NCBI GenBank assembly: GCA_015655035.1
Contig: JAATFS010000269.1
Coordinates: 1 to 12,122, forward strand
DNA length: 12,122 nucleotides
Reading direction: 5' to 3'
DNA from: Lysobacterales bacterium
GTDB taxonomy: Bacteria > Pseudomonadota > Gammaproteobacteria > Xanthomonadales > Xanthomonadaceae
The position numbers and the translations under genes are program-made. Of this stretch, positions 6,426 to 12,122 are shown one piece after another. The notes beneath the pieces were generated by a model. That model worked only from the letters and a program-made list of their open reading frames with translations. It was not told the origin of the DNA and did not search any database. Positions within the stretch are counted from its first letter, which is position 1. The number at the start of each line of letters is the position of its first letter.

Positions 6426-9400
6426 ATGTCCATTTCCCGCTTCGTCCATCTCCACGTCCACACCGAGTTCTCGCTGGCGGACTCCACGATCCGCGTGCCC
6501 GAAAAGCCGGATCAGGCCGACCCCAAGAAAGCCAAGCAGGCCAACCTGCTGAGCCGTGCGGTCGAACTCGAACTGCCCGCGCTGGCGATCACCGACCTCA
6601 ACAACCTGTTCGCGCTGGTCAAGTTCTACAAGGCCGCCGAGACGGTGGGCATCAAGCCCATTGCCGGCGCCGACGTGATGATCGCCACGCCCGACCAGGT
6701 GCCGTGGCGGATGACCTTGCTGTGCCGCGACCGCGAGGGCTATCTCAGCCTGTCGCGCCTGCTCACGCGCGCCTGGATGGAGGGCCATCGCCCGGAAGGC
6801 GGCGTCGCCATACATCCGGAATGGCTGCAAGCCGGCCACCACAACCTTTTCGCCCTTGCGGGGCGCGAGAGCCTGGCCGGACGCCTGTTCGCCGAAGGCC
6901 GCCACGACCTGGCCGAACAGCAACTGGCCGACTGGCAGCGCGTCTTCGGTGACGGCCTGCACCTGGAACTGACCCGCACCGGGCGCGACGGCGAAGTGCC
7001 GTTCAACCAGTTCGCGCTGCAGGCCGCCGGCACCCGCGGCCTGCCGGTGATCGCCAGCAACGACGTCCGCTTCCTGTACCCCACCGACTTCGCCGCGCAC
7101 GAAGCACGCGTATGCATTTCCTCCGGTCGCGTGCTGGACGACCCCAAGCGTCCGCGCGACTACAGCGACCAGCAATACCTCAAGTCCGCCGAGGAAATGG
7201 CCGCGCTGTTCGCCGACGTGCCCGACGCGATCGACAACACGCTGGCGCTGGCACAGCGCTGCAACGTCGAGATGCGGCTGGGCACCTACTTCCTGCCGGC
7301 ATATCCGGTGCCGGAAGACGAGACCCTGGACAGCTGGATCCGCAGCCAGTCGCGCGAAGGCCTGGCCATGCGCCTGGAAAAGAACCCGCTGGCGCCGGGC
7401 AAGACCCGCCAGGACTACCAGGATCGACTGGAATTCGAGTTGGACACCATCATCAAGATGGGTTTCCCCGGCTACTTCCTGATCGTGGCCGACTTCATCC
7501 AGTGGGGTAAGAACCAGGGCATCCCGATCGGTCCCGGCCGTGGTTCCGGCGCCGGCTCGCTGGTGGCCTGGGCGTTGCAGATCACCGACCTCGACCCGCT
7601 GCCCTACAACCTGCTGTTCGAGCGCTTCCTTAACCCCGAACGCGTGTCGATGCCCGACTTCGACATCGACTTCTGCATGGATCGCCGCGACGAGGTGATC
7701 GACTACGTGGCGCGCAAGTACGGGCGCGAGCGGGTCAGCCAGATCATCACCTACGGCACCATGGCCGCCAAGGCGGTGGTGCGCGACTGCGGGCGCGTGC
7801 TCGGCTTTCCGTACGGCCTGGTCGATGGCGTCGCCAAGCTGATTCCCAACATCCTCGGCATCACGCTGAAGGACGCGATGGGCGAAGGCAAGGAATCGGA
7901 GATGGCGTCGCCGGAGTTGATCCAGCGCTACCAGTCCGAGGACGACGTCCGCGACCTGATGGACCTGGCCCGGCAACTGGAAGACCTCACCCGCAACGCC
8001 GGCAAGCACGCCGGCGGCGTGGTGATCGCGCCCGAACCGCTGAGTGAGTTCTGCCCGCTGTTCGCCGAACACGACGACGACGGCCGGGGCAAGAACCCGG
8101 TCACCCAGTTCGACAAGAACGACGTCGAGGAAGTGGGCCTGGTGAAGTTCGACTTCCTGGGCCTGCGCACGCTGACCATCATCGACTGGGCGGTCAAGGC
8201 GATCAACGTGCGCCACGCACGTGCCGGGATCGAGCCGGTCGACATCACCGCGATCCCGCTCGACGACGTCGCCACCTACAAGGACATATTCGCCGCCGGC
8301 AACACCGGTGCGGTGTTCCAGTTCGAATCCTCGGGTATGCGCCGCCTGCTGAAGGATGCCCGGCCCGACCGTTTCGAGGACCTGATTGCGCTGGTGTCGC
8401 TGTACCGACCCGGCCCGATGGACCTGATCCCGGACTTCAACGCGCGCAAGCACGGCCAGCAGGACATCATCTATCCCGACCCGCGCACCGAAGCCATCCT
8501 GAAAGACACCTACGGCATCATGGTGTACCAGGAGCAGGTGATGCAGATGGCGCAGATCGTCGGCGGTTACTCGCTCGGCGGCGCCGACCTGTTGCGCCGT
8601 GCGATGGGCAAGAAGGTGCCGGCCGAGATGGCCAAGCACCGCGAGATCTTCCGCGAAGGCGCGGCCCTGGGCGGCGTGGATGGCCCGAAGGCCGACGAAA
8701 TCTTCGACTTGATGGAGAAGTTCGCCGGCTACGGCTTCAACAAGTCGCACGCGGCCGCCTACGCGCTGGTCAGCTACCAGACCGCCTGGCTGAAACGGCA
8801 CTACCCGGCTGAATTCATGGCCGCCACGCTGTCTTCGGACATGGACAACACCGACAAGGTGGTGGGCTTCCTGGACGAGGTGCGCAACCTCGGGTTGCAG
8901 GTCAAGCCGCCGCGCGTCAACGACTCGGCCTATATGTTCGAGGCCGCCAACGCCGACACCATCCAGTACGGCCTGGGCGCGATCAAGGGCGTGGGCCAGG
9001 GCGCCTGCGAGGCAGTGGTCGAAGAACGCCGGCGCAATGGTCCGTACACCAGCCTGCTGGATTTCTGCACCCGCGTGGCGTCGGCCAAGCTCAACCGGCG
9101 CACGCTGGAGGCGATCGTCAACGCCGGTGCCATGGACGGACTGGGCAAGAACCGCGCGTCGCTGATGCTGCAACTGCCGGAGGTGCTCAAGGCCACCGAC
9201 CAGATGGCCAGGGAGCGCGAGTCCGGACAGAACTCGCTGTTCGGCGGCCCCGACCCGGATGCACCGGCGATGCAGCTGGACCTGCCCGAGAGCGCCGAAT
9301 GGCAGCTCGGCCAGTTGCTCAGCGGTGAACGCGAAACCCTGGGCTTCTATCTCAGCGGCCACCCGTTCGATCCCTACCGTGCCGAGATCAAGGAACTGGT

Positions 9401-10019
9401 CGGCTGCGACCTGGGTGCGCTGGACAAGATCGTGTCCTCGCAGCAATCCGGACGTGGCGGCGGTGGCGGCGATGGCGAAAAGCGCGCCTGGCGCCCTGAA
9501 GTGAGCGCAATCCTCGCCGGCCAGGTGGTCGGCGTGCGCCGCAAGGGCGACAGCCAGGTATTCGTCCAGCTCGAAGATGGCGTGGGCCGGGTCGAATGCA
9601 GCGCGTTCTCCGACGCGATGGCCGAGTTCGGCCACCTGCTCACCCGTGATCGCATCCTGATCATCAAGGGCGGGCTGCGCGAGGACGAGTTCAACGGCGG
9701 CTACAGCCTGCGCATCCGCCAGTGCTGGGATTACGAGCAGATCTGCGCCGACCACACTCAGCGCCTGTCGCTGCGCGTGGACCTGCGCGAGAAGCAGGCC
9801 TGGCAGCGCATCGATGCGCTGCTGGCGCGGCATCGCCCCGGCCGTACCCCCCTGCGCCTGGATCTGCTGCTCAAGTCGGCCCAGGGCGGCGTGGCTGGGA
9901 TGCTCGACCTCAACGGCGAACAGGGCGTACGCATCGATCCGCAACTGATGGACAGCCTGCGCGCCGATCCAGCGGTGCGCACGATCAAGCTCAAGTACAA
10001 CCCGCCATGGGCGCAATAG
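6426..10019 (+). CDS. dnaE: DNA polymerase III subunit alpha DnaE
   Basis: DnaE is the catalytic subunit of the chromosomal replicase. It has 1197 residues (E. coli 1160). Order: PHP domain (FVHLHVHTEFSL, 6-17) interrupted by a Lys/Asp/Pro-rich insertion at about 22-40; polymerase core with GPGRGSGAGSL, the catalytic Asp cluster PDFDIDFCMD (D411, D413, D415) and KFDFLGLRTL, which carries the third family Asp; fingers with FEDLIALVSLYRPGP and GYGFNKSHAAAYALVSYQT; a helix-hairpin-helix region; clamp-binding motif QNSLF (935-939); a Gly-rich linker (about 1006-1018); an OB-fold; and a C-terminal tau-binding-type domain. The PHP metal site is only partly kept (HxH present, but TDL57-58 and GAD81-83 replace His and Glu found in active PHP sites), so proofreading presumably relies on DnaQ. 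The start matches the family N-terminus. It is the replicative type, not the DnaE2/ImuC type. Confidence 0.98.
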   Translation: MSISRFVHLHVHTEFSLADSTIRVPEKPDQADPKKAKQANLLSRAVELELPALAITDLNNLFALVKFYKAAETVGIKPIAGADVMIATPDQVPWRMTLLCRDREGYLSLSRLLTRAWMEGHRPEGGVAIHPEWLQAGHHNLFALAGRESLAGRLFAEGRHDLAEQQLADWQRVFGDGLHLELTRTGRDGEVPFNQFALQAAGTRGLPVIASNDVRFLYPTDFAAHEARVCISSGRVLDDPKRPRDYSDQQYLKSAEEMAALFADVPDAIDNTLALAQRCNVEMRLGTYFLPAYPVPEDETLDSWIRSQSREGLAMRLEKNPLAPGKTRQDYQDRLEFELDTIIKMGFPGYFLIVADFIQWGKNQGIPIGPGRGSGAGSLVAWALQITDLDPLPYNLLFERFLNPERVSMPDFDIDFCMDRRDEVIDYVARKYGRERVSQIITYGTMAAKAVVRDCGRVLGFPYGLVDGVAKLIPNILGITLKDAMGEGKESEMASPELIQRYQSEDDVRDLMDLARQLEDLTRNAGKHAGGVVIAPEPLSEFCPLFAEHDDDGRGKNPVTQFDKNDVEEVGLVKFDFLGLRTLTIIDWAVKAINVRHARAGIEPVDITAIPLDDVATYKDIFAAGNTGAVFQFESSGMRRLLKDARPDRFEDLIALVSLYRPGPMDLIPDFNARKHGQQDIIYPDPRTEAILKDTYGIMVYQEQVMQMAQIVGGYSLGGADLLRRAMGKKVPAEMAKHREIFREGAALGGVDGPKADEIFDLMEKFAGYGFNKSHAAAYALVSYQTAWLKRHYPAEFMAATLSSDMDNTDKVVGFLDEVRNLGLQVKPPRVNDSAYMFEAANADTIQYGLGAIKGVGQGACEAVVEERRRNGPYTSLLDFCTRVASAKLNRRTLEAIVNAGAMDGLGKNRASLMLQLPEVLKATDQMARERESGQNSLFGGPDPDAPAMQLDLPESAEWQLGQLLSGERETLGFYLSGHPFDPYRAEIKELVGCDLGALDKIVSSQQSGRGGGGGDGEKRAWRPEVSAILAGQVVGVRRKGDSQVFVQLEDGVGRVECSAFSDAMAEFGHLLTRDRILIIKGGLREDEFNGGYSLRIRQCWDYEQICADHTQRLSLRVDLREKQAWQRIDALLARHRPGRTPLRLDLLLKSAQGGVAGMLDLNGEQGVRIDPQLMDSLRADPAVRTIKLKYNPPWAQ

Positions 10020-10022
10020 GCC

Positions 10023-10046
10023 GCAGCGGGAGCCTGATCCCGCTGC
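10023..10046 (+). terminator. Probable dnaE terminator stem-loop
   Basis: GCAGCGGGA (10023-10031) and TCCCGCTGC (10038-10046) form a perfect 9-bp stem with loop GCCTGA. It begins 4 nt after the dnaE stop. Only ATT follows, so the U-tract is poor. Position and perfect pairing support a role in transcript ending or 3' stability. Confidence 0.55.
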
Positions 10047-10081
10047 ATTGCCGCCAGCTCGCGCCGGCCTGACGCGGCAGC

Positions 10082-10099
10082 GGGCCGCGCATGCGGCCC
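10082..10099 (+). other. Second GC hairpin in the dnaE-accA spacer
   Basis: GGGCCGC (10082-10088) and GCGGCCC (10093-10099) form a perfect all-GC 7-bp stem with loop GCAT. It lies 36 nt after the first hairpin and 80 nt before accA. It could be a second terminator, a regulatory structure or a small repeat. No T-run follows. Confidence 0.45.
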
Positions 10100-10178
10100 A
10101 CCCCCACCGCACCGCCCCGTACGGGCTCATCGCCTGCCATCGGCTAAACTCCCCACCTTACGTTCACCACGGCTTCCC

Positions 10179-11138
10179 ATGAACCCGAACTACCTCGACT
10201 TCGAGCAACCCATCGCCGATCTGGAAGCCAAGATCCAGGATCTGCGCAACGCCAGCACCGGGCCGGCGGTCAACGTCGACGCCGAGGTGCGGGCGCTGCG
10301 CAGCAAACTGCGGGTACGCACCGCGCAGATCTTCCGCGACTTGTCGGCGTGGCAGGTTTCGCAGCTGGCGCGCCATCCGCAGCGGCCGTACACCCTCGAC
10401 TACATCAAGGTGTTCTGCGACGAATTCCAGGAACTGGCTGGCGACCGTGCCTATGCCGACGACAAGGCCATCGTCGGCGGCCTGGGCCGCATCGCCGGCC
10501 GTTCGGTAGTCATCATCGGCCACCAGAAAGGTCGCGACACCAAGAGCAAAGTAGCCCGCAATTTCGGCATGCCGCGTCCCGAGGGGTATCGCAAGGCACT
10601 GCGGCTGATGAAGCTGGCCGAGCGTTTCCGTCTGCCGCTGCTGACCTTCATCGACACCCCCGGCGCCTATCCCGGCATCGGTGCAGAAGAGCGCGGGCAA
10701 TCGGAAGCGATCGCACGCAATCTACTGGAGATGGCCGAGCTGAAGATTCCGGTGATCTGCACCGTGATCGGCGAAGGCGGCTCCGGCGGCGCATTGGCGA
10801 TTGGCGTGGGCGACCGCACGCTGATGCTGGAATACGGCACCTATTCGGTGATCTCGCCGGAAGGCTGCGCCTCGATCCTGTGGAAGGACGCCGCCAAGGC
10901 CAAGGATGCCGCCGAACAGCTCGGCCTGACCGCCAAGCGCCTGAAGGGCCTGGGCCTGGTCGACAAGGTGGTGCGTGAACCGATCGGCGGTGCCCATCGC
11001 AATCCGGCACAGATGGCCAAGCGCCTGAAGGCGGTGCTGCTCAATGAACTCGACACCCTGGAAAAGATCCCGGTCGATGCTCTGCTGCAACAGCGCTACG
11101 AGCGCCTGCGCGCCTATGGCGCGTACGACGCAGCATAA
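10179..11138 (+). CDS. accA: Acetyl-CoA carboxylase carboxyltransferase subunit alpha AccA
   Basis: AccA, with AccD, transfers the carboxyl group from biotin on AccB to acetyl-CoA to make malonyl-CoA, the committed step of fatty acid synthesis. It has 319 residues, the same length as E. coli AccA, and is collinear with it: MNPNYLDFEQPIADLEAKI at the N-terminus, ARHPQRPYTLDY, GDRAYADDKAIVGG, GHQKGRDTK, NFGMPRPEGYRKALRLM, FIDTPGAYPG, GAEERGQSEAIARNL and the crotonase-fold oxyanion loop GEGGSGGA (198-205). No Shine-Dalgarno sequence precedes the ATG. A possible -10 box TAAACT (10145-10150) would give a leader of about 20 nt, but no -35 is evident. The hairpins after dnaE suggest that accA is at least partly transcribed on its own. 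Confidence 0.98.
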   Translation: MNPNYLDFEQPIADLEAKIQDLRNASTGPAVNVDAEVRALRSKLRVRTAQIFRDLSAWQVSQLARHPQRPYTLDYIKVFCDEFQELAGDRAYADDKAIVGGLGRIAGRSVVIIGHQKGRDTKSKVARNFGMPRPEGYRKALRLMKLAERFRLPLLTFIDTPGAYPGIGAEERGQSEAIARNLLEMAELKIPVICTVIGEGGSGGALAIGVGDRTLMLEYGTYSVISPEGCASILWKDAAKAKDAAEQLGLTAKRLKGLGLVDKVVREPIGGAHRNPAQMAKRLKAVLLNELDTLEKIPVDALLQQRYERLRAYGAYDAA

Positions 11139-11149
11139 CCCCGCTGCGA

Positions 11150-11180
11150 GACGGGGATTCGTTTCCGACGAATCCCCGTC
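11150..11180. terminator. Bidirectional terminator hairpin between accA and hemJ
   Basis: GACGGGGATTCGT (11150-11162) and ACGAATCCCCGTC (11168-11180) form a perfect 13-bp stem with the 5-nt loop TTCCG. It sits between the convergent stops of accA (11138) and hemJ (11187), so one structure can serve both strands. Neither side has a real T-run. CCCCG at 11139-11143 could also pair with CGGGG at 11152-11156, an alternative fold that excludes the main stem. Confidence 0.7.
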
Positions 11181-11186
11181 CAGGCC

Positions 11187-11639
11187 TCAGAACGGCTTGA
11201 ACAACACCAGCCAGATGATGGCCAGCAGCGCCAGCACCGGCAGCTCGTTGAACAGCCGCAACTTGCGCGAGCTCGGCAAGGCACGCCCCTGCTCCACGCC
11301 CTTGAGCCAGCGCCCAGTGAAGATGTAATAGGCCAGGATCACTGCCACCAGCGCCAGCTTGGCGTGCATCCAGCCCGTCCCCGGCCCCACCATGGTCGGG
11401 AAATCCGGAATGAAGCGATAGCCCAGCCACAATAGCGCGCCCAGCAACAGCGCCAGGCCCAGCATGTTGTGGCCGAACCGATACAGGCGCCGACCCATCA
11501 GCACCAGCCGCGCCTGCACCTGCGGCTGCCCCGCCGCTTCGGCGATATTGACCAGAATGCGCGGCAGGTAGAACACCGCCGCCATCCATGCGATCACGAA
11601 CAGCAGGTGGAAGGTCTTGATCCATAGGTAAAGGGTCAT
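11187..11639 (-). CDS. hemJ: Protoporphyrinogen IX oxidase HemJ-type membrane protein (UPF0093/CopD-like)
   Basis: HemJ is an inner-membrane enzyme that oxidises protoporphyrinogen IX to protoporphyrin IX late in heme synthesis. The 150-residue protein has about four hydrophobic segments (about 6-28, 54-76, 92-110 and 131-149) and the family pattern: IKTFHLLFVIAWMA with H11, FYLPRILV (23-30), GWMHAKLALV (89-98), TGRW and the C-terminal FNELPVLALLA...VLFKPF. The ATG at 11639 is preceded by GGAG (complement of 11645-11648) at 5-nt spacing. The open frame continues upstream, but those residues look unrelated to the family, so the short form is preferred. It is convergent with accA and divergent from the methyltransferase gene, so it is probably monocistronic. 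It is often annotated only as a CopD family protein; the enzymatic role is inferred from family resemblance. Confidence 0.88.
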   Translation of the reverse strand: MTLYLWIKTFHLLFVIAWMAAVFYLPRILVNIAEAAGQPQVQARLVLMGRRLYRFGHNMLGLALLLGALLWLGYRFIPDFPTMVGPGTGWMHAKLALVAVILAYYIFTGRWLKGVEQGRALPSSRKLRLFNELPVLALLAIIWLVLFKPF

Positions 11640-11710
11640 GCTGGCTCCGGCGGCTCGCGTAGGATGTGCGGCATTTTCACCGATCCCCCTTGGTAAAACA
11701 CAGGCCTGCA

Positions 11711-12122
11711 ATGGACAAACCCTACGACGCGCACTACTTCGACCACTGGTATCGCAAGGCAGGACTGAGCGATCCGGCGCGTCTGCGGCGAAAGGTCGCA
11801 CTGGCGGTCGCGCAGGCCGAGTACTACCTGGAGCGTCCGCTGCGCAGCGTGCTGGACATCGGCTGCGGCGAAGCGGCCTGGCGCGCGCCGCTGCGCGCAC
11901 TGCGACCCAAGGCCAGCTACCTGGGCTTCGACAACAGCCAATACGCGGTGCAGCGCTACGGCCGCAGCCGCGCCATCCACCCGGCCCGGTTCGGCGACTT
12001 CGCCTGGCTCCGGCCCTGCGCGCCGGTGGACCTGCTGGTGTGCTCGGACGTGATGCACTATCTGCCTACGCGCGAACTCAACCAGGGGCTGCCCGGACTG
12101 GCCGAGCTGTGCGGCGGAATCG
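11711..12122 (+). CDS. Class I SAM-dependent methyltransferase, 5' part (3' end outside window)
   Basis: The first 137 codons are visible and the frame is open to the right edge. The N-terminus MDKPYDAHYFDHWYRKAG is followed by a helical region, then methyltransferase motif I VLDIGCGEAAW (47-57), the post-I strand YLGFDNS (70-76) and a motif IV-like DLLVCSDVMHYL (107-118). This is the SAM-binding half of a Rossmann-fold methyltransferase of the Methyltransf_11/12/25 type. The substrate cannot be told from this part. The ATG at 11711 begins a sequence typical of such proteins. AGG occurs upstream, but spacing is poor and no strong Shine-Dalgarno is seen. A weak -10-like TAAAAC (11694-11699) lies in the 71-nt spacer shared with divergent hemJ. 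The fold call is secure; the specific function is unknown. Confidence 0.85.
   Translation, partial: MDKPYDAHYFDHWYRKAGLSDPARLRRKVALAVAQAEYYLERPLRSVLDIGCGEAAWRAPLRALRPKASYLGFDNSQYAVQRYGRSRAIHPARFGDFAWLRPCAPVDLLVCSDVMHYLPTRELNQGLPGLAELCGGI

Noticed and set aside
6411..10130. 1239-codon minus-strand open frame opposite dnaE as a gene
   Set aside because: It is codon-aligned with dnaE, has a skewed His/Gln/Ala/Val composition without recognisable domains, and is fully explained by absence of TTA, CTA and TCA codons in dnaE.
10145..10150. TAAACT as an accA promoter -10 box
   Set aside because: No -35 box is visible at a usable distance; too weak to list as a separate feature, so it is mentioned only under accA.
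11640..11900. Longer hemJ form starting at 11900
   Set aside because: The added residues are Arg/Ala/Pro-rich and overlap the methyltransferase gene; HemJ similarity and a GGAG site fix the start at 11639.
1..12122. Mobile element, CRISPR array, toxin-antitoxin, defence system, tRNA or rRNA
   Set aside because: I found no transposase, integrase, repeat-spacer pattern, tRNA-like cloverleaf or foreign-looking gene; all long genes are conserved core functions except the partial methyltransferase.

Overview
This window is a contiguous piece of conserved core chromosome from a high-GC gammaproteobacterium. It is most likely a member of the Xanthomonadaceae (Xanthomonas or a close relative). The evidence is the gene order bamA-lpxD-fabZ-lpxA-lpxB-rnhB-dnaE-accA, strong G/C preference at third codon positions, protein sequences that align well but not closely with the E. 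coli counterparts as recalled, and a GGGATTCGGGATT-type repeat remnant at the start of lpxB, which I associate with xanthomonad genomes. Genus-level assignment is inference.

Layout. Positions 1-1658 hold the 3' part of bamA (two last POTRA domains and the whole beta-barrel). A 239-nt gap with three back-to-back hairpins follows. Positions 1898-6167 hold a tightly packed forward cluster, lpxD-fabZ-lpxA-lpxB-rnhB, with three 4-nt ATGA stop/start overlaps and one 16-nt spacer. A 258-nt GC-rich gap leads to dnaE (6426-10019). A 159-nt gap with two strong hairpins leads to accA (10179-11138). A 13-bp perfect hairpin lies between accA and the convergent hemJ (11187-11639, minus strand). A 71-nt divergent spacer precedes a class I SAM-dependent methyltransferase that runs off the right edge (11711-12122).

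How the genes work together. BamA inserts outer-membrane proteins. LpxA, LpxD and LpxB carry out the first, third and fifth steps of lipid A synthesis, using beta-hydroxyacyl-ACP from the fatty acid pathway in which FabZ and AccA act. FabZ competes with LpxA and LpxD for the same beta-hydroxyacyl-ACP pool. RnhB and DnaE serve DNA maintenance and replication. The cluster therefore couples envelope synthesis, fatty acid supply and replication, as in E. coli, but skp is missing between bamA and lpxD. HemJ belongs to heme synthesis and is a separate unit.

I found no mobile element, CRISPR array, RNA gene, defence system or other unknown system. The points most worth a second look are a possibly leaderless GTG-started lpxD, a Met at the acyl-chain ruler position of LpxA, the repeat-encoded N-terminal extension of LpxB, the relocated cysteine pair in BamA, and the hairpin clusters after bamA, dnaE and accA.
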